From Acinetobacter calcoaceticus (GTDB taxonomy: Bacteria; Pseudomonadota; Gammaproteobacteria; Pseudomonadales; Moraxellaceae), in the NCBI RefSeq assembly GCF_004345325.1, contig NZ_SLVJ01000005.1, positions 1 through 64,000 of the forward strand: 64,000 nucleotides of DNA, given 5' to 3'. Positions 47,688 through 56,674 of the stretch are shown piece after piece. Made by a program: the position numbers and the translations under genes. The notes under the pieces were generated by a model. The model had not been told where the DNA came from. It did not search any database and saw only the letters and a list, made by a program, of their open reading frames with translations. Every line of letters starts with the position of its first letter. Positions within the stretch are counted from its first letter, which is position 1.

Positions 47688-48443
47688 TTATTGCACATTG
47701 GCTTCTGCTTGCGGGATCTCCGAAGCTAAGCTCGCTAAATTTTCAACTGCCTGACCACGCTGCCAACTAAAACGTTTGATGACTGGCGTGGCACCATTTA
47801 AACGGACTTCAATATATTGCGGTGAGTAGCCTTTAGGCATAGTCCAACGACCAGTAAGGCGCTCAAAATCATCAAAACTAAAGCTCTTAACCTGCATTGG
47901 CACAACCAAAACTTCAGTACCACTGATGAGCCTTAACTCAACACTACCAGATGCACGGCGTTGATTCGGACTGACTTGAACTAAATCAAGTTGGTATTCA
48001 TAAGCGTTTTCTGGGAGTGGTTTTACAGCTAAATTCTGTACTGTTAAGCTCAGACCACCGCGCTGTCTTAATATCTCTCGGTAGATGCCGCTCATGCCAT
48101 CAACCTGTAGTTTTTCTGACTTGGAAACTGCTAATTTCTCAAACAACTCATTAGAATTACTCACAGCAACATCACGTTCCTGCACCGCAGTATTCAGACT
48201 TTTGTTCAGCGCAGTGAGGTTGTTTTTCTGCGTTTGCACCACCTCTACGAGTTGCTCCGCATCCGCATCATACCCCACCACGGTCAATCCTTGACGATGC
48301 CCAACGGTATAACCCAATACCAGGCTACCTACAGTCAAAATAACTGCACCCAAAATCAAAGGGTAATTGCCTTGCAACTGTAGTTTTTTAAGCTTCACTT
48401 TTTTGGGTGATGCTGTATTTAGTTCGGTGTCTTGCATCGTCAT
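47688..48443 (-). CDS. DUF6776-like single-pass membrane protein
   Basis: 251 residues: a basic N-terminus, one membrane helix (about 28-48, LILGAVILTVGSLVLGYTVG), a coiled-coil stretch (about 60-110) and a periplasmic beta-rich part. The pattern fits proteins annotated as DUF6776, of unknown function. It ends immediately before clpS on the same strand and may be co-transcribed with it. A second Met at 48437 is an alternative start. Confidence 0.65.
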   Translation of the reverse strand: MTMQDTELNTASPKKVKLKKLQLQGNYPLILGAVILTVGSLVLGYTVGHRQGLTVVGYDADAEQLVEVVQTQKNNLTALNKSLNTAVQERDVAVSNSNELFEKLAVSKSEKLQVDGMSGIYREILRQRGGLSLTVQNLAVKPLPENAYEYQLDLVQVSPNQRRASGSVELRLISGTEVLVVPMQVKSFSFDDFERLTGRWTMPKGYSPQYIEVRLNGATPVIKRFSWQRGQAVENLASLASEIPQAEANVQ

Positions 48444-48531
48444 CTCTGAATTTTTTGCTCACAACAAAACAGCCAATTAACGCCCTCGTGATCTGGCTGT
48501 GTCGTCATTAAGCGTAGTTTATAGTCACAAA

Positions 48532-49581
48532 TTAAGGTAATAACCCTATACCGTTAAGACCTGCATCTTCTGCAAAACCAAACATTAAGTTCATATTTTG
48601 CACCGCTTGGCCCGCCGCTCCTTTGACTAAGTTGTCTTGAGCGACCAAAATAATCAATTTTTTAGGCTGGATCTGATGTAAAGCAATACAAAGTTGGTTA
48701 GCGCCTCGTACACTTCGCGTTTCAGGAGAGCTATTTGCTGGCATAACATCTACAAAACGCTCCTGCGCATAGAATTGTTCATAGAGCTGCTGTATATCAA
48801 TATCAACGGCATGATCAGTCAGGTCCACATAAATCGTGCTGAACATTCCGCGTATCATCGGTACTAAATGCGGTACAAAGATCAAATTGTCAAAAACACC
48901 TTTCTGACCCGATATATTTTCCAGCGCCTCAACAATCTCAGGATGATGTCGATGACCTGAAACCGCATAGGCTTTGAAGTTATCGGCATTTTCAGCGTAG
49001 ATCATGCCCAAACTGGCTTTGCGCCCAGCACCAGATACACCTGATTTTGCATCAATAATAATGCGATCAGCCTCTATTAACACTTTGTCAGCGCGCAATA
49101 ATGGAGCCAAACCCAATTGAACTGTGGTCGGATAACAACCAGGATTACCAATCACATTGGCCTGTTTAATTTTTTCGCGATTTAATTCAGACAAGCCATA
49201 AACAGAGGATTTGAGTAGTTCTGGACATGCATGTTCAAGTCCATACCATTTCTCAAACTGTTCAAGATCTTGCAAGCGAAAGTCAGCCGCCAAATCGATC
49301 ACTTTCGTTCCAGCAGCCACCAGTGCTTCGGCGTATTTCATTGCGACACCATGCGGAGTTGCAAAGTACACCACATCACACTGTTTGAGCGCGTCTACAT
49401 CAAGATCTGAAAACTGCAACTGGGTCTGACCACGCAGACTGGGGAACATGTCATAGACATACTTACCCGCTTCTGTGCGTGAAGTTAATAACTGTACCTG
49501 AACATTTGGATGTCGTAGCAAGAGGCGCAATAATTCAACACCTGTATATCCAGTACCACCGACTATTCCAACTGTAATCAC
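48532..49581 (-). CDS. argC: N-acetyl-gamma-glutamyl-phosphate reductase ArgC
   Basis: 349 residues starting with GTG at 49581, with GAGG upstream. The NADP loop [25 protein letters not shown], the catalytic Cys in GNPGCYPTT, and [10 protein letters not shown] with its His are present. It reduces N-acetylglutamyl phosphate in arginine synthesis. It is not linked to argF at 43537 in one operon. Confidence 0.95.
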   Translation of the reverse strand: MITVGIVGGTGYTGVELLRLLLRHPNVQVQLLTSRTEAGKYVYDMFPSLRGQTQLQFSDLDVDALKQCDVVYFATPHGVAMKYAEALVAAGTKVIDLAADFRLQDLEQFEKWYGLEHACPELLKSSVYGLSELNREKIKQANVIGNPGCYPTTVQLGLAPLLRADKVLIEADRIIIDAKSGVSGAGRKASLGMIYAENADNFKAYAVSGHRHHPEIVEALENISGQKGVFDNLIFVPHLVPMIRGMFSTIYVDLTDHAVDIDIQQLYEQFYAQERFVDVMPANSSPETRSVRGANQLCIALHQIQPKKLIILVAQDNLVKGAAGQAVQNMNLMFGFAEDAGLNGIGLLP

Positions 49582-49654
49582 GACTGTAACCTCAAATTAA
49601 AACGTTTTAAATAACGCCGTAGTATGACAGGAAGTTCTGGTTTTCCAAACTCTT

Positions 49655-49991
49655 TTACTCGGCCTTTGGTGATTTTTTGCAAGTTCTTTTGTCGGTTTTT
49701 CTGATTGCAACTACAGGCAACAAGCGCCAAGCAGTTGGCAATATCAATAGATCGACTCCTAATATTTGCAAATGCTCAGCAAGCTTAGAGATCACTGCTT
49801 CGTCTTGCAATGCAGGCTTCTCATTAAGTGTTGGTTCAATTGGTTGTATATAGCTGATACAAGGCAGTATCTATATCGATATCTTTGGCAACTCGATAGG
49901 CCTGTTCATCAGAGTATTCTTGAGATTCTAAATCACAGTTTGAACCAATAACCAAACTTATGTGTAATTTTGATTTTTTATAGGGCTCCAT
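49655..49991 (-). pseudogene. decayed ORF with a frameshift, function unknown
   Basis: On the minus strand an ORF from the ATG at 49991 gives 51 residues (MEPYKKSKLHISLVIGSN...DIDIDTALYQL) and ends at a TGA at 49836-49838. A one-base shift near 49845 joins it to a second open frame (PIEPTLNEKPALQDEA...AEHLQILGVDLLILPTAWRLLPV) ending in a TAA at 49655. The two parts together read as one plausible protein. The upstream frame is hydrophobic but has no start. I do not recognise the family. Confidence 0.45.
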
Positions 49992-50157
49992 AGCGTGATC
50001 CAGTAAAAAACTGATAATGCAACATTTAACTCAACTTAGATTAATAATTATTACAATAAGCACATGAAAATATTTTTGATTTTACTCTTTAATTTAACTT
50101 TAATTAGTGTAGCGTTAAATTAGCAATAGCCCTCAGCCTCAATATCATTAGGGCCTA

Positions 50158-50186
50158 TTGACAATTTATAATTGAATTACACTAAT
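50158..50186 (+). promoter_or_regulatory. possible promoter upstream of the small lipoprotein gene
   Basis: TTGACA at 50158-50163 with ACTAAT 17 bp downstream. The 112 bp between this and the lipoprotein start contains a remnant reading frame (50189-50290, VEIVQVEAKVSGTVHFN...), probably the end of a lost gene. The remainder of 49582-50302 holds the decayed ORF above. Confidence 0.4.
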
Positions 50187-50302
50187 AAGTTGAAATTGTA
50201 CAGGTCGAGGCAAAAGTCTCAGGTACTGTTCACTTCAATGCCAAGGCTGTTAACGATGAATCAGTCAATTTTAGCGACAAATTTTTTTAGGCTTTTAAAA
50301 TA

Positions 50303-50512
50303 ATGAAATCTCCATCCACACTTAAATGCTCATTATTACTTTTATGTTCTGCACCTGTAATCTTAATCGGTTGTACGACGGTTAACTATGACAGCAACCC
50401 GGATATTATTCAGCCCACACCTACGTCACAGGTCGAGAATTGGAAAAATTGGGAACGTGAACAAAATCGTAAAATGGCAGAAGCTGCGGGTAGAGATCAA
50501 CAACGCCATTAA
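50303..50512 (+). CDS. small lipoprotein
   Basis: 69 residues. A signal peptide (LKCSLLLLCSAPVILIGC) ends in a lipobox with Cys24 (LIGC), so the mature lipoprotein has about 46 residues. The mature part is polar with a PTPTSQ linker and a charged, helix-like end (WEREQNRKMAEAAGRDQQRH). No family is recognised. It stands alone. Confidence 0.65.
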   Translation: MKSPSTLKCSLLLLCSAPVILIGCTTVNYDSNPDIIQPTPTSQVENWKNWEREQNRKMAEAAGRDQQRH

Positions 50513-50588
50513 TAGTTGAAGGAATTAAAATATTTTGATTTTTGATTTTTTTATATAACCCCACGGATATGTTGAGCTCACACGCCAA

Positions 50589-51002
50589 TCATACGGGACG
50601 CTCTCCAAGCACTTGAACCAGACGTAGTAAATAACCATCTGGATCTTGAACCAAAAATTGTTTTTGCCCATGTTCTACCTGATCAGCACGATACCAGCGC
50701 TCTTCAACTGCTTCATATAAAGGCCATTGTGCTTGTTCGAGTCGTTGCACTATCGGATCAATCGCATCCACCTCGATCTGGAAATTAATACCTCGACCCA
50801 ATGGAGAGTTTAATTCGGCTGTGATCCATTGATCTTGCTGTAATTGCTCTAACATAAACTGGACACCATCACATTCAAGGTAAACGAATTGTTGTTCAAT
50901 GCGCTGATACTTCACTTCGAAACCGAGTAAATCAATCCAAAATGTTTGGCTTTGCACTATGTCGGTGACGATTAATTCAGGGACCAGTTTATTCCAGATC
51001 AT
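50589..51002 (-). CDS. VOC-superfamily (glyoxalase/bleomycin-resistance-like) protein
   Basis: 137 residues from the ATG at 51002, with AGGA five bases upstream. The longer frame to 51083 overlaps the next gene and lacks a ribosome binding site. The vicinal-oxygen-chelate fold is seen in PELIVTDIVQSQTFWIDLLGFEV and FLVQDPDGYLLRLVQ. The family includes bleomycin-binding proteins and glyoxalases. The substrate is unknown. Confidence 0.85.
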   Translation of the reverse strand: MIWNKLVPELIVTDIVQSQTFWIDLLGFEVKYQRIEQQFVYLECDGVQFMLEQLQQDQWITAELNSPLGRGINFQIEVDAIDPIVQRLEQAQWPLYEAVEERWYRADQVEHGQKQFLVQDPDGYLLRLVQVLGERPV

Positions 51003-51070
51003 GACGTTCCTACTTTGAGTAATAAAGCTATAGAGAGAGGTAGTTGTGACATTGTAAGAATGTAAAGATT

Positions 51071-51748
51071 TCAATACCACCAATACGGCATCTCAGTGGT
51101 CTTTAATATTTTGCGATGCTGTAGATAAGCAACATCAAATCGTGCAACCTCCGACCAAAATCGTGAACTATGATCAAAATATCGGGTATGTGCCAATTCA
51201 TGTACACAGACATAACGGGTGATTTCTACAGGAAATAACACCAAAGCCGCATTGAGCATAATGTCATATTGTTGGCTACAACTGCCCCAACGGGTTTTAG
51301 GATGTCGAATATTGCATTGCGCAAAGGCAATACCCGTCTCTGCACTGATCTGTTGTAGATAAGTTGGCAGGTGTGACTTGGCATAAGCAATCACAAAGGC
51401 TTTCAAATGTGCTTCAGCTTGTACTGTATTGATCAATACACATTGCTGATCTGGTTTGAAGATATAGGCAGGTTTTTGAGTGTGATATTCGACTTGCAGC
51501 GGTTGTTGTAGATTAAACAGTTGCAGCACTGTCGGTCGTGTCTGATCTCTTGCTAATAATTTCTGCTGTTGCAACTGCCAAGTTTCGATCAACCACGCAT
51601 TTGAATGTTCAAGAAATTGTTGGATTTTTTTTTGACTGCAATAAACTGGTGCCGTTAGGCGTGCACCCTGTGCATCAACACGCAAGCGCAAACGAGTTGC
51701 CCTTGCATGTCGCACAATCTTAATCCCAGGCAGTACTGCACCAGACAT
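51071..51748 (-). CDS. YgjP-like (DUF45) metallopeptidase
   Basis: 225 residues. The zinc motif HELAH (183-187) with a further His193 follows RWGSC (153-157), the hallmark of the YgjP/WLM-type M48-related family. Proteins of this type are predicted zinc peptidases. Physiological substrates are not known. It lies 28 bp downstream of rpiA on the same strand, with the VOC gene following. Confidence 0.82.
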   Translation of the reverse strand: MSGAVLPGIKIVRHARATRLRLRVDAQGARLTAPVYCSQKKIQQFLEHSNAWLIETWQLQQQKLLARDQTRPTVLQLFNLQQPLQVEYHTQKPAYIFKPDQQCVLINTVQAEAHLKAFVIAYAKSHLPTYLQQISAETGIAFAQCNIRHPKTRWGSCSQQYDIMLNAALVLFPVEITRYVCVHELAHTRYFDHSSRFWSEVARFDVAYLQHRKILKTTEMPYWWY

Positions 51749-51776
51749 CTTAAAGAAATCGCTGCGCTAAACTGGA

Positions 51777-52460
51777 TTAAACGGCAAAGCGTTCTTCGAT
51801 GCCGTTTGACGTTGCCACAATGGCAATATCTGCTTTATTAATAGCAAATATCCCATTGGTTACTACACCCGGAATATCATTAATGGCTTTTTCAACTTCA
51901 AGCGCATTCAGGATATTAAGATTGTAAACATCTAAGATCACATTGCCGTTATCGGTACGAACCCCATCACGATAAACTGGATCGCCGCCCATACTGACCA
52001 ATTTACGTGCCACCGCAGAACGCGCCATTGGAATCACTTCGATTGGCAATGGGAAATCATGACCAAGCTGGGTCACCCATTTTGAATCATCAACGATACA
52101 GACAAATTTCTTGGCAATCGAAGCAACGATTTTTTCACGGGTTAATGCAGCACCACCACCTTTGATCATATGCATATGACGGTCGATTTCATCGGCACCA
52201 TCCACATAGGCATCCAGACCACCTACATGATTCATATCAACCACTTCGATACCCAATTTTTTCAAACGCTGTGCAGTAGCTTCCGAACTGGCCACAGCAG
52301 CTTCTAGGTGTAATTCGGGTAAAAGGTCGATCAGAAAGTTAACCGTACTGCCGGTTCCTACTCCCAAGATGCCTCCTTTTGGCAAATGTTTTAAAGCAGC
52401 GGCTGCAGCTGCTTGTTTTTTCTCATCTTGGGATGCGTATAGACTCATGACTTCACTCAT
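51777..52460 (-). CDS. rpiA: ribose-5-phosphate isomerase A
   Basis: 227 residues. [13 protein letters not shown], the DGADEID motif and [12 protein letters not shown] are the substrate-binding elements of RpiA. It interconverts ribose 5-phosphate and ribulose 5-phosphate. It starts back to back with ilvA in a 105-bp divergent promoter region (a TACAAT near 52524 is a candidate ilvA -10 box). Confidence 0.95.
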   Translation of the reverse strand: MSEVMSLYASQDEKKQAAAAAALKHLPKGGILGVGTGSTVNFLIDLLPELHLEAAVASSEATAQRLKKLGIEVVDMNHVGGLDAYVDGADEIDRHMHMIKGGGAALTREKIVASIAKKFVCIVDDSKWVTQLGHDFPLPIEVIPMARSAVARKLVSMGGDPVYRDGVRTDNGNVILDVYNLNILNALEVEKAINDIPGVVTNGIFAINKADIAIVATSNGIEERFAV

Positions 52461-52565
52461 TTAAATTTGATCTAAATTGCACAAAATCGCATAAATTTAA
52501 GGCGACAATGTACAAGGGTTTGTTACAATAGCTGCTTATTTTAAACTGTTAGATGGAAAATTAAC

Positions 52566-54104
52566 ATGCTGTCTCGTTTGGTTCGACAAATATTGCAAGC
52601 AACTGTCTATGACGTTGCCATCGAAACTCCACTCGAAGCAGCGCCACGAATTAGTGAAAGACTGAATAATAACATTCGATTTAAGCGTGAAGATCTACAA
52701 GCGGTATTTTCGTTTAAGCTTCGCGGCGCCTACAACCGTATAAGTCAACTCTCTAAATCTCAGTTAGAACGTGGCGTGATCACTGCTTCAGCGGGTAACC
52801 ATGCACAAGGTGTGGCCTTGTCGGGTCAAAAACTCGGAATCCGCGCGATTATTGTGATGCCAAAAACCACACCTGAGATTAAGATTCAAGCGGTTCGTCG
52901 ACTTGGTGGTGAAGTGGTCTTACATGGTGATGCCTTTGATGCTGCCAATAAATATGCGATTCAAGCTGCACAAGAACAAGGTCTGACCTTTATTCCACCT
53001 TATGACGATGAATTGGTCATGGCCGGTCAAGGAACCATCGGGACTGAAATTTTACGTCAATGGCGTGATGTGGACTATGTCTTTGTGGCTGTCGGTGGTG
53101 GTGGCCTGATCGCGGGTGTGGCTGCTTATCTGGGTGACGTGGCACCGCATGTCAAAATTATTCCAGTTGAATATGATGAATCCGCCTGTTTAAAAGCTGC
53201 TTTCGAACAAAATCAACGTGTGGTTTTGCCACATGTCGGTTTGTTTGCTGACGGTACTGCGGTGGCGCAGATCGGCGAAAAACCATTTCAAGTGATCCAA
53301 CTACTTAAATCAGATCAATCTGGCCCGATCGTTGAACGGGATGTGGTCTTGGTCAACACTGATGAAATTTGTGCGGCGATCAAAGATACCTTTGATGAAA
53401 ACCGTAGCATCGTAGAACCTTCAGGCGCGATGGCGCTGGCGGGAATTAAAAAATACACCGAACAGCATCAACTCCATGGCAAAAACATAGTTTCAATCAT
53501 TTGTGGCGCCAACATGAACTTCGATCGTTTACGCTATATCGCGGAACGTACGGAACTGGGTGAACGCCGTGAAGCGATCTTTGCCGTGACCATTCCTGAA
53601 GCCAAAGGTGCCTTCCTCGATTTCTGTCGTAGTCTACAAGGTCGTAATATCACCGAGTTTAACTATCGCGCCTCTGCTTCGCATTTGGCCCAAGTCTTTG
53701 TTGGTATCAGCCTCAAAGGTGGCGAAAAAGAGCGTCATGAAATCCATGATCTGCTCAAGACCAAATATGAAGTCGATGATCTTTCAGATGATGAAGTGGC
53801 GAAACTCCATATACGTTATCTGGTCGGTGGTCATGCCAATATCGAAAATGAACGCCTGTTTCGGGTCGAATTTCCAGAACGTCCGGGCGCATTATTAACG
53901 TTCTTGGAACGTCTAGGCCCAACGCATAACATCACCCTGTTCCATTATCGCAATCACGGCGCGGCCGAAGGTCGAGTTTTGGTTGGATTGGAAGCCAGTG
54001 ATGCCAAGCAAAACCCCGATGGTTTGATCGAAACCTTGGAAAATATTAGCTACCCCTATGAAGAAATCTCCAACAACTTGGGTTATAAACGCTTCCTAAA
54101 ATAA
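52566..54104 (+). CDS. ilvA: threonine deaminase IlvA (biosynthetic)
   Basis: 512 residues. It deaminates threonine to 2-oxobutyrate, the first step to isoleucine. The PLP lysine is Lys51 (FSFKLRGAYN), followed by SAGNHAQGVALSG, the VGGGGLIAGVA loop and SGAMALAG. Two ACT-like regulatory regions make up the C-terminal 180 residues (EAIFAVTIPEAKGAFLDFC and LFRVEFPERPGALLTFL), as in the isoleucine-inhibited form. A terminator follows. Confidence 0.95.
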   Translation: MLSRLVRQILQATVYDVAIETPLEAAPRISERLNNNIRFKREDLQAVFSFKLRGAYNRISQLSKSQLERGVITASAGNHAQGVALSGQKLGIRAIIVMPKTTPEIKIQAVRRLGGEVVLHGDAFDAANKYAIQAAQEQGLTFIPPYDDELVMAGQGTIGTEILRQWRDVDYVFVAVGGGGLIAGVAAYLGDVAPHVKIIPVEYDESACLKAAFEQNQRVVLPHVGLFADGTAVAQIGEKPFQVIQLLKSDQSGPIVERDVVLVNTDEICAAIKDTFDENRSIVEPSGAMALAGIKKYTEQHQLHGKNIVSIICGANMNFDRLRYIAERTELGERREAIFAVTIPEAKGAFLDFCRSLQGRNITEFNYRASASHLAQVFVGISLKGGEKERHEIHDLLKTKYEVDDLSDDEVAKLHIRYLVGGHANIENERLFRVEFPERPGALLTFLERLGPTHNITLFHYRNHGAAEGRVLVGLEASDAKQNPDGLIETLENISYPYEEISNNLGYKRFLK

Positions 54105-54126
54105 GTTTGTTCGCGTACAGCACCAC

Positions 54127-54156
54127 AAAAAAGAGCCGCAATGGCTCTTTTTTTAT
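54127..54156 (+). terminator. rho-independent terminator after ilvA
   Basis: AAAGAGCC/GGCTCTTT stem with a GCAAT loop and a T run. Confidence 0.85.
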
Positions 54157-54381
54157 TGATTAAGCGTGATACACCGATATAAATAGTCGAACGATTGACG
54201 CTGTAGCGGCATCTGGGTTTTGAATGTATCTAAAATTACACTTGGCAACACAAAATGCCAATTTGCGCCGCATAAAAGTCACAGAGTGTAAATTTAGATA
54301 TGTGGTTGAATTCCGTCCTTAGTTGATAAATACACCCAACATCTTGGAACGTTGAGTGACCCACAAGCAAAGGACGGGTAC

Positions 54382-55897
54382 ATGCATTATATAAATCCAA
54401 CTTTAGTGACCTTCATTTTTTACATCATCGCCATGGTCGGTATAGGGCTGTATGCCTACAGAGCCACCACAAACTTTTCCGACTATATTTTGGGTGGACG
54501 CCGCTTAGGGAGTGTGGTTACCGCACTCTCAGCCGGTGCATCCGACATGAGTGGTTGGTTACTGATGGGCCTACCTGGGGGCAATCTTCTTATCAGGAAT
54601 GTCTGAATCTTGGATTGCCATTGGCTTGATCATTGGCGCTTGGTTAAACTGGTATCTCGTTGCTGGACGCTTACGTGTGCATACCGAAGTACAAAACAAT
54701 GCCCTCACCCTACCCGATTATTTCAGCAGTCGTTTTTCTGATCCCAAAAAAGTATTGCGTGTTATCTCCGCCGTGGTGATCTTGGTGTTCTTTGCTATCT
54801 ACTGTGCTTCAGGCATGGTGGCCAGCGCACGACTGTTCGAGAGTATTTTTGGCCTTTCCTACCACTCTGCACTATGGATCAGTGCTATTGCCACCATCAG
54901 TTACGTTTGTATCGGCGGTTTTCTAGCCATCAGTTGGACCGATACCTTCCAAGCAGGCTTGATGATCTTTGCGTTATTGCTGACCCCGATTATGGCCTAT
55001 CTCGGTATAGACAATAATCAGCAGCAATTCGCAGTTTTATTAGAATCTGCTCGTCCACATGCCACGCAAATGCTGTCTGGTTTGAGTTCGGTTGCAGTGT
55101 TCTCATCACTGGCATGGGGCTTAGGCTATTTCGGACAACCGCATATCTTGGTGCGCTTCATGGCAGCCGACTCGCTTAAAGTGATTCCTGCTGCACGTCG
55201 CATTGGCATGGCGTGGATGATCTTATGTTTGGCAGGTACGGTCGCAACCGGTTTCATTGCCATCGCCTATTTCCAACAACATCCTGAACTCGGCGCTACG
55301 GTACTACAAAACCCTGAAACCGTGTTTATGGAATTGACCAAAATCTTATTTAATCCGTGGGTTGCAGGTATCATTCTTGCGGCAATCTTGGCTGCTGTGA
55401 TGAGCACCTTGAGCTGCCAATTGTTGGTCTGCTCCACTACATTAACTGAAGATCTGTATAAAGCATTTTTGCGTAAAAATGCCTCACAATCCGAATTGGT
55501 TTGGGTCGGTCGCTCGATGGTGATTGCAGTTTCGGTATTGGCGATCGTGATCGCAAGTAATCCTGAAAGCAAAGTTCTAGGCTTGGTGGCCTATGCTTGG
55601 GCTGGATTTGGTGCAGCCTTTGGCCCACTGGTAATCTTGTCATTGTTCTGGCGTCGTATGACCTTAAATGGTGCTTTGGCTGGCATGGTCGTGGGTGCGG
55701 TGACTGTAATCCTTTGGAAAACCACACTGGATGATTTGGGTATTTATGAAATCGTACCTGGGTTTATCTTGTCGAGCTTAAGCATTATCCTGGTCAGTCT
55801 GATTGACCGCAAACCTGATGCTCAAACTGTTGCTCGCTTTGATCAAGCGGATCAAATGTACAACACTCAAATGGCTGAGATGAAAAAAACCAAGTAA
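54382..55897 (+). pseudogene. putP: proline/sodium symporter PutP, frameshifted at a G run
   Basis: The reading frame from the ATG at 54382 (GGACGGGTAC upstream) is normal PutP up to LSAGASDMSGWLLMGLPG and then shifts at a run of five G (54577-54581), ending at a TGA in codons that read NLLIRNV. Removing one G restores AIFLSGMSESWIAIG and joins the second frame, open to 55897, giving about 504 residues with the 13-helix Na+/solute symporter fold. All other family segments are intact. It is either a recent loss-of-function, a switchable tract or a sequencing error. It neighbours the Lrp-type gene and putA. Confidence 0.85.
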
Positions 55898-55920
55898 TTA
55901 ATTGCCATCACACAACTGCA

Positions 55921-55970
55921 AATAAAGTGAGGCCCCCTTTTGATCTTAAAGGGGGCCTCACTTTATTTGA
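55921..55970. terminator. strong bidirectional terminator after putP
   Basis: A near-perfect inverted repeat with about 21-bp arms (AAATAAAGTGAGGCCCCCTTT and its complement) around a short TGATCTT loop. It separates putP from the convergent Lrp-type gene. Confidence 0.92.
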
Positions 55971-56002
55971 TTCAGCACTGTCGTCATAAAACACGGTTCT
56001 GA

Positions 56003-56488
56003 CTAGGCTTTTTTCTGACCTGCTTTGCTATTTAATGCAATCTTCCCTGATTCTTTAATCACTTCCATGACTGGGTAGCTGCGCGTTTCCTTGACGCCTG
56101 GGAGTTGCCATAGGACCTGGCCTGATATTTTTCGAAATGCCTGCATATTTTCACAGCGAATCTTGACCAAAAAATCAAAACCGCCACTGACCATATGACA
56201 CTCAATAATGTCGGGATATTCCACCACTGCGGCTGAAAACCCATCCAAAGCATTGGGAGTGGTTTTATCGAGCAATACCTCAACAAAAATCACGAAACTT
56301 TTATCCAGTAAATCCGGATTGAGCTTGGCTTCATAGCCTAAAATATAGCCATCCGCACTGAGTTTTTGCACTCTCGCTAACACAGCAGTGGCCGATAAAT
56401 TAACAGCTTCAGCCAACTTAATATTGGAAATACGTCCATCCGTTTGTAAAAGTTCAAGAATTTTTATATCAGTACGGTCGAGCTGCAT
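56003..56488 (-). CDS. Lrp/AsnC-family regulator, probably of proline catabolism (PutR-like)
   Basis: 161 residues. An N-terminal winged helix-turn-helix (DRTDIKILELLQTDGRISNIKLAEAVNLSATAVLARVQKL) is followed by the RAM ligand domain (GGFDFLVKIRCENMQAF). It is divergent from putA and convergent with putP, the arrangement of PutR-type activators that respond to proline. Because the PutA here has no DNA-binding domain, this gene is the best candidate for put control. The role is inferred from position. Confidence 0.82.
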   Translation of the reverse strand: MQLDRTDIKILELLQTDGRISNIKLAEAVNLSATAVLARVQKLSADGYILGYEAKLNPDLLDKSFVIFVEVLLDKTTPNALDGFSAAVVEYPDIIECHMVSGGFDFLVKIRCENMQAFRKISGQVLWQLPGVKETRSYPVMEVIKESGKIALNSKAGQKKA

Positions 56489-56514
56489 CGGCTGTTTTCC
56501 ATAAGGTCAATATT

Positions 56515-56527
56515 GTGAATTATTCAC
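56515..56527. promoter_or_regulatory. palindrome in the divergent putA promoter region
   Basis: GTGAATTATTCAC is a perfect 13-bp palindrome in the 186-bp AT-rich spacer between the Lrp-type gene and putA. It is the kind of site Lrp-family proteins bind, but the link is inferred. Confidence 0.4.
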
Positions 56528-56674
56528 TAAATATTAGGTCAATTATAGTGAGATATTCGTTAATTTTTTTGCAATGATGCATTTAAATCTAAAGCTGAAC
56601 CTATTTAGACTTTAGTCACTCATTAGCCGAGTGCATTTGAATACTACAAAAAATAGCTCTCAATGGAACTGTGT

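Noticed and set aside
49766..49951. Plus-strand 61-residue ORF upstream of the lipoprotein gene
   Set aside because: No ribosome binding site, and the minus strand shows a more protein-like, frameshifted sequence over the same bases.
54599..55897. Separate gene for the second putP frame
   Set aside because: Its start is an internal Met of PutP; the two frames join perfectly when one G is removed.
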